This document shows positions 38,139 to 45,369 of a DNA stretch of 64,000 nt, piece after piece (within the stretch, counting starts at the first letter, position 1; each line of letters begins with the position of its first letter). A program made the position numbers and the translations under genes. Origin of the DNA: Massilia putida (GTDB lineage Bacteria; Pseudomonadota; Gammaproteobacteria; Burkholderiales; Burkholderiaceae_D); NCBI RefSeq assembly GCF_001941825.1, contig NZ_CP019038.1:5208001-5272000 (forward strand), in the 5' to 3' direction. The notes below the pieces were generated by a model that saw nothing but the letters and a program-made list of their open reading frames with translations, had not been told where the DNA came from and did no database searches.

Positions 38139-38177
38139 AGAATGCTTTTCTTGGTGAGAATTGCAAAAAAGCATTCT
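38139..38177. promoter_or_regulatory. Inverted repeat upstream of the S9 peptidase gene
   Basis: AGAATGCTTTT (38139-38149) and AAAAGCATTCT (38167-38177) are perfect complements 17 nt apart. It could be an operator or an mRNA hairpin. Its regulator is unknown. Confidence 0.45.
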
Positions 38178-38267
38178 AGCTCAGCCGACAATGAGGCTGG
38201 GTAGATTCGCGAGGGAAGTGGCGCGCGTGCGTAAGTACGGCGAAGTCAGACGGGAATGTTGCGGCGC

Positions 38268-38299
38268 ACAAAAGACAACGCCCGGCCAATGCCGGGCGT
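38268..38299 (-). terminator. Rho-independent terminator of the small-protein operon
   Basis: The stem ACGCCCGGC / GCCGGGCGT (38278-38299, loop CAAT) is perfect. On the minus strand it is followed by GTTGTCTTTTGTG, a T-rich run. It lies 31 bp after the stop of the 56-residue small protein. Confidence 0.8.
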
Positions 38300-38329
38300 G
38301 TGGAGACGTCGTGACAACCGGGAGGTGGT

Positions 38330-38500
38330 TTATGCGGCGGCCTTCGGTTTTGCGTACTCGCCCATCCACAGTTCGGTCGGCGCGTCGGCCAGCCACAGTT
38401 CCGTCGGGGTAGTGACCGTCGGGTTGCGGATGAACATCACGATGCGGGTGACGATGGCGGCGGCGGAGATGGCGACGGTGAGGTATTCGATTGGGGTCAT
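38330..38500 (-). CDS. 56-residue small membrane-anchored protein with repeated PTELW motif
   Basis: The frame ATG 38500 to TAA 38330 encodes MTPIEYLTVAISAAAIVTRI... and ends YAKPKAAA. Residues 5-24 form one hydrophobic segment; PTELWLADA and PTELWMGEY occur in tandem at about 32-48. AAGGAT lies 8 nt before the ATG, supporting translation. A terminator follows, and the 82-residue gene lies upstream on the same strand 25 bp away. I recognise no family. Confidence 0.6.
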   Translation of the reverse strand: MTPIEYLTVAISAAAIVTRIVMFIRNPTVTTPTELWLADAPTELWMGEYAKPKAAA

Positions 38501-38525
38501 GATCTTTATCCTTGCGTTTGCGTGA

Positions 38526-38774
38526 TTAGTTCGACGATTTGCGTGCCAGGTCGGCGTTCAGGGCCGATGCGCAGAACGGACCAAGGATGACGCGGTCGGT
38601 CAGATTCTTATTGCGGGCGAAGGCGCCACTCGCGGGCTGGGCGGCGTCGTGAGCGAACCAGCCGCCGTGCGCGGTGTACAGTTCGATCGCAAAGTCGCGG
38701 ATCTTGCCGAAGGCGTCGGCGAGATGGTGGCGCAGACCTTTGTCGTGCGCCTGGGTGATCGTTGCGGTGTTCAT
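38526..38774 (-). CDS. 82-residue protein of unknown function
   Basis: The protein starts MNTATITQAHDKGLRHHLAD at ATG 38774, with GGAG 6 nt upstream (an ATG at 38780 would touch the ribosome site). It is largely helical and amphipathic (AFGKIRDFAIELYTAHGGW) with no membrane segment or signal peptide. The C terminus is polar (LTDRVILGPFCASALNADLARKSSN). I recognise no family. It forms a likely operon with the 56-residue gene and is divergent from nasT. Confidence 0.6.
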   Translation of the reverse strand: MNTATITQAHDKGLRHHLADAFGKIRDFAIELYTAHGGWFAHDAAQPASGAFARNKNLTDRVILGPFCASALNADLARKSSN

Positions 38775-38941
38775 GGTCATCTCCGGTAAAAATCTGTCGT
38801 GTTGCGATGCAGTATAGGGACAACCGCGTCATAAATGAACTTTCGATTTGTGATGCTCCCCATCTGTTTTGTGAATATTTTCTGTGCGACAACTAAGCGG
38901 CTACGCACTCTTGTCATTCATCTGATAAATATCTTGAGTTC

Positions 38942-38957
38942 TGGCCCGGAACTTGCA
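38942..38957 (+). promoter_or_regulatory. Sigma-54-like element directly before nasT
   Basis: TGGCCCG-GAAC-TTGCA differs from consensus at one position, and the GG/GC spacing is correct. Transcription would begin near 38968, two bases before the ATG at 38970. That would make a nearly leaderless mRNA, so either translation is leaderless or the match is coincidental. Confidence 0.5.
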
Positions 38958-38969
38958 TACCCCAAGGGC

Positions 38970-39611
38970 ATGAAACCGCCGTCCAAGGTCCAGCGCACCC
39001 TGCGCATCGTCGTCGTCAACACCGCGTCCAGCCACGCCGCGGACGAGGCCGCGCTCGCCGCCCAGGCGCAACGCAACACGGCGCTGCGCATCGGCCTGCT
39101 GGAATCCGGCTACGACATCGTCGCGTCGCTGCCCGCCGATATCTTCCTGCCCGAGCGGATCGCCCAGATCCAGCCGGACATGATCATCATCGACAGTGAA
39201 TCGGACGCGCGCGACGTCCTCGAACACATCGTCATCGCCACGCGCGACGAGCCGCGCCCCATCGTCCTGTTTACGGACGACCAGACGCCGTCCAGCATGG
39301 ACGCCGCGATCGAGGCGGGCGTCTCCGCCTACATCGTGGCCGGGCTGCACGCCGAGCGCGTGAAACCCGTGCTGGACGTGGCCTTGAAGCGCTTCAAGCG
39401 CGAACAAAAGCTGCTGGACGAGTTGTCCGACACGCGCCGCCAGCTGGCCGACCGCAAGCTGATCGAACGCGCCAAGGGCGTCCTCATGGCGCGCAACAAG
39501 CTGACGGAGGACGAGGCCTACCAGCGGCTGCGCAGCATGGCGATGAACAAGAAACTCAAGCTGGCCGACGTCGCCCAGCGCATCCTCGACGTCGAGGATC
39601 TATTAGGGTAA
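38970..39611 (+). CDS. nasT: ANTAR-domain antiterminator NasT
   Basis: The 213-residue protein has an N-terminal receiver-like domain (about 15-140; LRIVVVNTASSHAADE, PDMIIIDSESDARD, VLFTDDQTPSSMDAAIEAGVSAYIVAGL) and a C-terminal ANTAR domain (about 155-210; LADRKLIERAKGVLMARNKL, EDEAYQRLRSMAMNKKLKLADVA). ANTAR proteins bind twin hexaloop hairpins in leader RNA and prevent termination. NasT is held by NasS until nitrate or nitrite is present. Its expected target RNA is found at 40979-41032. The nasS gene follows 12 bp downstream. Confidence 0.93.
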   Translation: MKPPSKVQRTLRIVVVNTASSHAADEAALAAQAQRNTALRIGLLESGYDIVASLPADIFLPERIAQIQPDMIIIDSESDARDVLEHIVIATRDEPRPIVLFTDDQTPSSMDAAIEAGVSAYIVAGLHAERVKPVLDVALKRFKREQKLLDELSDTRRQLADRKLIERAKGVLMARNKLTEDEAYQRLRSMAMNKKLKLADVAQRILDVEDLLG

Positions 39612-39623
39612 GCAAAGGAAACG

Positions 39624-40799
39624 ATGGCACACGCATTCACAGCCGGCTCGGACCGACCGGAAAAGACCGTGATCAGGGCCGGCTTCATGCCTCTGACGGA
39701 TTGCGCGTCGCTCGTGATGGCATCAAGGCTGGGGCTGGACGAGAAATACGGCATCAAGCTGGAACTCAGCCGCCAGCATTCGTGGTCGAGCATGCGCGAC
39801 CGCCTGGTGCTGGGCGAGATCGACGCGGCCCACGCTTTATACGGCTTGCTGTACGGCGTCGAAATGGGCATCGGCACGGCGCCCGCGCGCATGGCCGTGC
39901 TGATGAATTTGTCGCGCAACGGCCAGGCCATCACCTTGTCGCGCGCACTCGCAAGCCAGGGCGTGACGGACCTGGGCACGCTGGCCGCCGCCATGCGCAA
40001 GGGCGGGCGCCGCTTCACGTTCGCGCACACGTTCCCGACCGGGAACCACGCGATGTTCCTCTATTACTGGCTGGCGGCCGGCGGCATCGATCCCGTGCGC
40101 GACGCGCAGGTGGTCACCGTCCCGCCCAGCCAGATGGCCGTGAACCTGGCGGCGGGCCACATGGACGGCTTTTGCGCGGGCGAGCCGTGGAGCGCCCGCG
40201 CCCAGCTGGACGGCAGCGGCTTCACGGTCGCGACGAGCCAGGACATCTGGCCCGACCATCCCGGCAAGGCGCTCGGCGCGACGGCCGCCTTCGTCGACGC
40301 CCATCCGCATGCATGCCGCTCGCTGATCGCGGCCGTGCTGGATGCGGGGCGCTGGCTCGACGCGTCGGCGGCGAACCGCGACGCCGCGGCCGAAATCCTG
40401 TCCAGTCCCGCCTACGTAAACGCGGACCGCCGCGCCATCGCCGCGCGCCTGCATGGCGAGTATGACAATGGCCTGGGCCGGCGCTGGATCGATCCCGATC
40501 CCGTGCGCTTTTATGACGAGGGCGAGGCCGTGTTCCCCTACCTGTCCGACGGCATGTGGTTCATGACCCAGCACCGGCGCTGGGGCCTGCTGCGCGACGA
40601 CGTCGATTACGCGGCGGTGGCCGCCCGCGTGAACCGCGTGGGCCTGTACCGCGAGGCGGCCGTGCTGGCCGGCGTGCCGGCACCGTCGGGCGTGATGCGC
40701 CGCTCGGTGCTCATGGACGGCAAGGTCTGGGATGGTACGGACCCCGACGCCTATATCTCATCCTTTTCCATTCGCCGGCCCGCCCTGGCCGGTGCGTAG
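39624..40799 (+). CDS. nasS: Cytoplasmic nitrate/nitrite sensor NasS (NrtA/CmpA-like)
   Basis: The 391-residue protein resembles periplasmic nitrate-binding proteins (IRAGFMPLTDCASLVMASRLGL, GRRFTFAHTFPTGNHAMFLYYWL, MDGFCAGEPWSARAQL) but has no signal peptide, as expected for NasS. It binds NasT without nitrate and lets it go when nitrate or nitrite binds. It follows nasT by 12 bp. No ABC transporter genes are adjacent, which supports a sensor rather than an uptake role. Confidence 0.92.
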   Translation: MAHAFTAGSDRPEKTVIRAGFMPLTDCASLVMASRLGLDEKYGIKLELSRQHSWSSMRDRLVLGEIDAAHALYGLLYGVEMGIGTAPARMAVLMNLSRNGQAITLSRALASQGVTDLGTLAAAMRKGGRRFTFAHTFPTGNHAMFLYYWLAAGGIDPVRDAQVVTVPPSQMAVNLAAGHMDGFCAGEPWSARAQLDGSGFTVATSQDIWPDHPGKALGATAAFVDAHPHACRSLIAAVLDAGRWLDASAANRDAAAEILSSPAYVNADRRAIAARLHGEYDNGLGRRWIDPDPVRFYDEGEAVFPYLSDGMWFMTQHRRWGLLRDDVDYAAVAARVNRVGLYREAAVLAGVPAPSGVMRRSVLMDGKVWDGTDPDAYISSFSIRRPALAGA

Positions 40800-40808
40800 C
40801 GCCTCGAA

Positions 40809-40835
40809 CGTCGTTCCCGCTGCGCGGGAACGACG
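40809..40835. repeat. Solo palindromic repeat after nasS
   Basis: CGTCGTTCCCGC-TGC-GCGGGAACGACG is a perfect hairpin. It lies 9 bp after the nasS stop and may terminate the nasT-nasS transcript before the sigma-54 promoter of the next operon. Confidence 0.8.
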
Positions 40836-40858
40836 CCGGGATACTTCACGTTTCGGAA

Positions 40859-40908
40859 CGCTTCATTTATGTGCCTCATTAGCGTGCATGGTGCACTGCA
40901 ATGAAGCG
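40859..40908. promoter_or_regulatory. Inverted repeats upstream of the nitrate operon promoter
   Basis: CGCTTCAT (40859-40866) and ATGAAGCG (40901-40908) are complementary 34 nt apart. Inside lies the dyad GTGCA-TGG-TGCAC. The block is about 40-90 bp before the sigma-54 element, a usual place for an activator, but it does not match the NtrC consensus well. Confidence 0.4.
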
Positions 40909-40949
40909 TCCGAGGCCGCGTAAATACGGTCTTTACCCCTGAAACCATC

Positions 40950-40965
40950 TGGCACGGGTCTTGCA
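40950..40965 (+). promoter_or_regulatory. Sigma-54 promoter of the nitrate assimilation operon
   Basis: TGGCACG-GGTC-TTGCA is a perfect match to the consensus. The predicted start is near 40976, giving a leader of about 156 nt that begins just before the first ANTAR hairpin. Confidence 0.85.
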
Positions 40966-40978
40966 ATTACCCGGGTAA

Positions 40979-41032
40979 GGGATCAACGGCGATTCCCGAG
41001 TAAAACAAATGCCGGTCCAACGGAGGGCCGGC
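40979..41032 (+). promoter_or_regulatory. ANTAR-binding RNA motif (two hexaloop hairpins)
   Basis: Hairpin one (40979-40997) has stem GGGATC / GATTCCC with one bulged T and loop AACGGC. Hairpin two (41011-41032) has stem GCCGGTCC / GGGCCGGC and loop AACGGA. Both loops have A at position 1 and G at position 4, the ANTAR signature, and the linker is 13 nt. This is the expected binding site for NasT. Confidence 0.85.
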
Positions 41033-41044
41033 GAACAGGACAAC

Positions 41045-41116
41045 GGCGTCCGCTGCACCACGTACCCGATCGCATCGATCGCGTCTGTGGCACGCAGCGG
41101 GCGCCTTTTCGTTTTT
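41045..41116 (+). terminator. Attenuator terminator in the nitrate operon leader
   Basis: The arm GGCGTCCGCTGC (41045-41056) pairs with GCAGCGGGCGCC (41094-41105) with one G-T pair, followed by TTTTCGTTTTT. It stands 16 bp before the transporter ATG and 12 nt after the second ANTAR hairpin. NasT binding upstream would be expected to prevent its formation. Confidence 0.85.
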
Positions 41117-41131
41117 AAGAAGGGAACAAAC

Positions 41132-42427
41132 ATGGCCGGCAAAGCAAACAGCATCAAGCTATTCTCCTTTGATACGCCCCAGATGCGCGCGTTCCACCTG
41201 ACCTGGGTGGCCTTCTTCGTCTGCTTTTACGCCTGGTTCGCCTGCGCACCGCTGATGCCGGTGATCAAGGGCGTGTTCCACCTGTCGGTCAGCCAGATCG
41301 CCGACATCAACATCGCCGCCGTCGCCATCACCATCGTCGTGCGCCTGCTCGTCGGTCCGCTGTGCGACCGCTTCGGCCCGCGCAAGACCTATACGGGTCT
41401 GCTGGCGCTGGGCGCGATCCCCGTGCTGGGCGTGGCCATGTCCCAGAGCTACGAAAGCTTCCTGCTGTTCCGCCTCGGCATCGGCGCGGTCGGTGCCAGC
41501 TTCGTGATCACCCAGTACCACACCTCGGTCATGTTCGGCCCGAAGGTCGTCGGCACCGCCAACGCGGCATCGGCCGGCTGGGGCAACAGCGGCGGCGGCG
41601 TCGCGCAAGCCACGATGCCGCTGCTGCTGGGCGCCGTGATCATGGCCGGCGTCAGCGAAACGATGGGCTGGCGCGTCGCCCTGCTGGTGCCGGGCGTGCT
41701 GATGCTGATCATGTCGGTCGTCTACTACAAGTTCACCCAGGACTGCCCGGAAGGCAACTTCGCCGAACTGCGCGCCGCAGGCGTGGCGTTCGAGGGCGGC
41801 GGCAAGGGCGGCTGGTCGAGCTTCTTCGAAGCCTGCCGCAACTACCGCGCCTGGCTGCTGTTCATCACCTACGGCGCCTGCTTCGGCATCGAACTGTTCA
41901 TCCACAACGTCGCCGCCACTTATTACGTCGACCACTTCGGCCTGTCGCTGAAAGGCGCCGGCATGGCCGCCGGCAGCTTCGGCCTGCTGGCCCTGTTCGC
42001 CCGTGCCCTCGGCGGCTGGATCTCGGACAAGGCGGCCGCCCGCGGCGATTTGAACAGCCGCGTGAACCTGCTGTTCATCCTGATGATCGGCGAAGGCCTG
42101 GGCCTGCTGTGGTTCTCGCAGACGACCGACGTGACGATGGCCATCGTCGCCATGCTCGCCTTCGGCCTGTGCACCCACATGGCGTGCGGCTCGACCTACG
42201 CTCTGGTGCCGTTCGTGAGCCGCAAGGCGCTGGGCGGCGTGGCCGGCATCGTCGGCGCGGGCGGCAACGTCGGTGCCGTGCTGGCCGGCTTCCTGATGAA
42301 GGCGACCGGCGACGTGCGCCAGACCCTGATGATCCTCGGCGGCGCCGTCCTCGTCTCGGCACTGTGCGCCATTGGTGTGCGCTTCTCGCTCACCGCCCCT
42401 GAAACGCCGGCACCCGCCGCCGCCTGA
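41132..42427 (+). CDS. NNP-family nitrate/nitrite transporter
   Basis: The 431-residue protein has 12 predicted membrane helices and both nitrate signatures (AGWGNSGGGVAQATMP in helix 5 and GAGGNVGAVLAGF in helix 11). Arginines in VVRLLVGPLCDRFGPRKTY agree with the substrate-binding site of NarK/NasA-like carriers. The ATG at 41132 has GAAGGGAAC upstream. It is the first gene of the assimilation operon, directly after the attenuator, so uptake and reduction are controlled together. Confidence 0.94.
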   Translation: MAGKANSIKLFSFDTPQMRAFHLTWVAFFVCFYAWFACAPLMPVIKGVFHLSVSQIADINIAAVAITIVVRLLVGPLCDRFGPRKTYTGLLALGAIPVLGVAMSQSYESFLLFRLGIGAVGASFVITQYHTSVMFGPKVVGTANAASAGWGNSGGGVAQATMPLLLGAVIMAGVSETMGWRVALLVPGVLMLIMSVVYYKFTQDCPEGNFAELRAAGVAFEGGGKGGWSSFFEACRNYRAWLLFITYGACFGIELFIHNVAATYYVDHFGLSLKGAGMAAGSFGLLALFARALGGWISDKAAARGDLNSRVNLLFILMIGEGLGLLWFSQTTDVTMAIVAMLAFGLCTHMACGSTYALVPFVSRKALGGVAGIVGAGGNVGAVLAGFLMKATGDVRQTLMILGGAVLVSALCAIGVRFSLTAPETPAPAAA

Positions 42428-42456
42428 ACAAGTTACCGCTGTATAGGAGTCGCAAT

Positions 42457-44994
42457 ATGAAACTGATCGTCATCGGCCACGGCATGGTGGGCCACAAATT
42501 CCTCGAGACCCTGTTCGCGGATGCCGCGCAAGCGTCCAACTTCAAGGTGACCGTCCTGTGCGAGGAACCGCGTCCCGCCTACGACCGCGTGCACCTGTCC
42601 TCGTACTTCTCGGGCACGACGGCCGAGCAGCTGTCGCTCGTCGCGCCGGGCTTCTTCGAGAAGCACGCCGCCAACATCGACCTGAAGCTGAACGCGCAGG
42701 CCGTCGCCGTCGATCGCGATGCGAAGACCGTCACGCTGGCCGACGGTGAAGTGCTGGCCTACGACAAGCTGGTGTTCGCGACCGGTTCGTACCCGTTCGT
42801 GCCGCCGGTCCCGGGCAAGGAGCGCGACGATATCTTCGTCTACCGCACCATCGAAGACCTGGAAAAGATGACGGAATGCGGCGCCCGTTCGAAGTCGGGC
42901 GTCGTCGTCGGCGGCGGCCTGCTGGGCCTCGAATGCGCCAAGGCCCTGCGCGACATGAACCTCGACACGCACGTCGTCGAATTCGCGCCGCGCCTGATGG
43001 CCGTGCAGGTCGACGACCTGGGCGGCCGCGTCCTGCGCAACAAGATCGCGGCGCTGGGCGTCTCGGTCCACACGCAAAAGAACACGCTGCGCATCGTCGA
43101 CGGCGAGACGGCCACGCACCGCATGGAATTCGCCGACGGCACGCACCTGGAAGCCGACATGATCGTGTTCTCGGCCGGCATCCGCCCGCGCGACGAACTG
43201 GCCAAGGCTTGCGGCCTGACGCTCGGCCCGCGCGGCGGCATCGCCATCGACGACGCCTGCCTCGCGTCCGACCCGCATGTCTACGCCATCGGCGAATGCG
43301 CGTCGTGGGGCGGCCAGACCTTCGGCCTCGTCGCACCGGGCTACGAGATGGCCCGCATCGTCGCCCGTGCGTTGCTCGGCCAGGAAGCCGCGTTTGCCGG
43401 CGCCGACATGAGCACGAAACTGAAGCTGATGGGCGTGGACGTCGCGTCGATCGGCGACGCCCACGGCAACACGCCGGGCGCACGCAGCTTCCAGTTCACG
43501 GACGAGCGCAAGCAAGTGTATAAGAAGATCGTCGTCTCCGACTGCGGCAAGAAGCTGCTGGGCGCCGTGCTGATCGGCGACGCGGCCGAATACGGCAGCC
43601 TGCTGCAGATGATGCTCAACGATATGGAGCTGCCGGAGTCGCCGGAATTCCTGATCCTGCCGCAGGTCGAAGGTGGTGCCCGTCCGGCGCTGGGCGTCGA
43701 GGCGCTGCCGGCGTCCGCGCAGGTCTGCTCGTGCAATGCCGTCAGCAAGGGCGTCATCGCCGACGCCGTCGCCGGCGGTGCCTGCGACATCGGCGCGATC
43801 AAGTCGTGCACCAACGCCGGCACGTCGTGCGGCGGCTGCGTGCCGCTCGTCACGCAGATCATGAAGGCCGAGATGGCGAAAGCCGGCATGGCCGTCAACA
43901 ATCACGTGTGCGAACACTTCGCGTACTCGCGCCAGGAACTGCACCACCTGATCCGCGTGGGCGGCATCAAGAGCTTCGGCGAACTGCTGCACAAGCACGG
44001 CAAGGGCCTCGGCTGCGACATCTGCAAACCGGTGGTCGCCAACATCCTCGCGTCGACGTGGAACGATTTCGTGCTCAAGCCCGAGCACGCGAGCCTGCAG
44101 GACTCGAACGACTACTTCCTCGGCAACATCCAGAAGGACGGCACCTATTCCGTCGTGCCGCGCATGCCGGGCGGCGAAGTGACGCCGGACGGCCTGATCG
44201 CCGTCGGCCAGGTCGCGAAGAAATACGGCCTGTACACCAAGATCACGGGCGGCCAGCGCGTCGATCTGTTCGGCGCCCGCGTGGACCAGCTGCCGGCGAT
44301 CTGGGAAGAGCTGATCGCGGCCGGCTTCGAATCGGGCCACGCCTACGGCAAGTCGCTGCGCACGGTGAAATCGTGCGTGGGTTCGACGTGGTGCCGCTAC
44401 GGCGTGGGCGACTCCGTCGGCTTCGCCATCGCGCTGGAAAACCGCTACAAGGGCCTGCGCGCGCCGCACAAGATCAAGTTCGGCGTCTCCGGCTGCACCC
44501 GCGAATGCGCCGAGGCGCAGGGCAAGGACGTGGGCCTGATCGCCACCGAGAAGGGCTGGAACCTGTACGTGTGCGGTAACGGCGGCATGAAGCCCCGCCA
44601 CGCCGAGCTGATCGCGTCGGACCTGGACGAAGCGACGGTCGTGAAACTGGTCGACCGCTTCCTGATGTTCTACGTGCGCACCGCCGACCGCCTGCAGCGC
44701 ACGAGCACGTGGCGCGAAAACCTGGAAGGCGGCCTGGAGTACCTGAAGCAGGTCGTCGTCGACGACAAGCTGGGTATCGCGGCCGAACTGGAAGCGGACA
44801 TGCAGCGCGTGGTCGACACGTATGCCGACGAGTGGAAGAACGCCGTCGAAGACCCGGCCGTGCGCCAGCGCTTCCGCAGCTTCGTCAACACCGACGGCAC
44901 GGACGACAACGTCGTGTTCATGCCGGAGCGCGGCCAGATCCGTCCGGCCACGCCGGAGGAACGCCGCCGCACCATCCCGATTGCCGTCGCTTGA
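42457..44994 (+). CDS. nirB: Assimilatory nitrite reductase, large subunit
   Basis: The 845-residue protein has an N-terminal FAD/NAD(P)H module (KLIVIGHGMVGHKFLETLF; GVVVGGGLLGLECAKAL), a BFD-like 2Fe-2S site (VCSCNAVSKGVIADA and CTNAGTSCGGCVP, about 425-470), a ferredoxin-like nitrite/sulfite reductase repeat, and a 4Fe-4S/siroheme site (CVGSTWC and SGCTRECAEAQG). It reduces nitrite to ammonium with NAD(P)H. Length and domain order match NirB. It lies 29 bp after the transporter stop and 27 bp before nirD. Confidence 0.96.
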   Translation: MKLIVIGHGMVGHKFLETLFADAAQASNFKVTVLCEEPRPAYDRVHLSSYFSGTTAEQLSLVAPGFFEKHAANIDLKLNAQAVAVDRDAKTVTLADGEVLAYDKLVFATGSYPFVPPVPGKERDDIFVYRTIEDLEKMTECGARSKSGVVVGGGLLGLECAKALRDMNLDTHVVEFAPRLMAVQVDDLGGRVLRNKIAALGVSVHTQKNTLRIVDGETATHRMEFADGTHLEADMIVFSAGIRPRDELAKACGLTLGPRGGIAIDDACLASDPHVYAIGECASWGGQTFGLVAPGYEMARIVARALLGQEAAFAGADMSTKLKLMGVDVASIGDAHGNTPGARSFQFTDERKQVYKKIVVSDCGKKLLGAVLIGDAAEYGSLLQMMLNDMELPESPEFLILPQVEGGARPALGVEALPASAQVCSCNAVSKGVIADAVAGGACDIGAIKSCTNAGTSCGGCVPLVTQIMKAEMAKAGMAVNNHVCEHFAYSRQELHHLIRVGGIKSFGELLHKHGKGLGCDICKPVVANILASTWNDFVLKPEHASLQDSNDYFLGNIQKDGTYSVVPRMPGGEVTPDGLIAVGQVAKKYGLYTKITGGQRVDLFGARVDQLPAIWEELIAAGFESGHAYGKSLRTVKSCVGSTWCRYGVGDSVGFAIALENRYKGLRAPHKIKFGVSGCTRECAEAQGKDVGLIATEKGWNLYVCGNGGMKPRHAELIASDLDEATVVKLVDRFLMFYVRTADRLQRTSTWRENLEGGLEYLKQVVVDDKLGIAAELEADMQRVVDTYADEWKNAVEDPAVRQRFRSFVNTDGTDDNVVFMPERGQIRPATPEERRRTIPIAVA

Positions 44995-45021
44995 TTTATT
45001 GACCTGAACAAGGAGAACACC

Positions 45022-45369
45022 ATGCATCGCGATATCCAACTGAATCAGTGGAATGCCGTCTGCTCGCTCGACCAGATCGTCCCGGACACCGGCGTGGCCG
45101 CATTGCTGAACGGTCGCCAGGTGGCCGTGTTCCGCGTGGGCGCCGAGTCCCCGCGCCTGTTCGCCATCGATAACTACGATCCGAATTCGGACGCGGCCGT
45201 GCTGTCGCGCGGCCTGGTCGGCAGCATCGGCGAGCGCGTCGTCGTCGCCTCGCCGATCTACAAGCAGCACTTCGACCTGCAGACGGGCGAATGCCTGGAA
45301 GCGCCGCACCACTCGGTGTCCAGCTATCCGGTCCGTGTCGAAGACGGCAAGGTCTGGGTGGGGGCGTAA
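45022..45369 (+). CDS. nirD: Nitrite reductase small subunit
   Basis: The 115-residue protein has a Rieske-like fold pattern (WNAVCSLDQIVPDTGVAALL, VAVFRV, FAIDNYDPNSDAAVLSRG, SYPVRVEDGKVWVGA) without the cysteine-histidine ligand pairs of a true Rieske cluster, as is normal for NirD. It is needed for full NirB activity. AAGGAG lies upstream of the ATG. The next gene begins at 45370 directly after the stop. Confidence 0.95.
   Translation: MHRDIQLNQWNAVCSLDQIVPDTGVAALLNGRQVAVFRVGAESPRLFAIDNYDPNSDAAVLSRGLVGSIGERVVVASPIYKQHFDLQTGECLEAPHHSVSSYPVRVEDGKVWVGA

Noticed and set aside
39624..40799. NasS as the binding protein of an ABC nitrate importer.
   Set aside because: It has no signal peptide, no permease or ATPase gene is adjacent, and it is paired with nasT.
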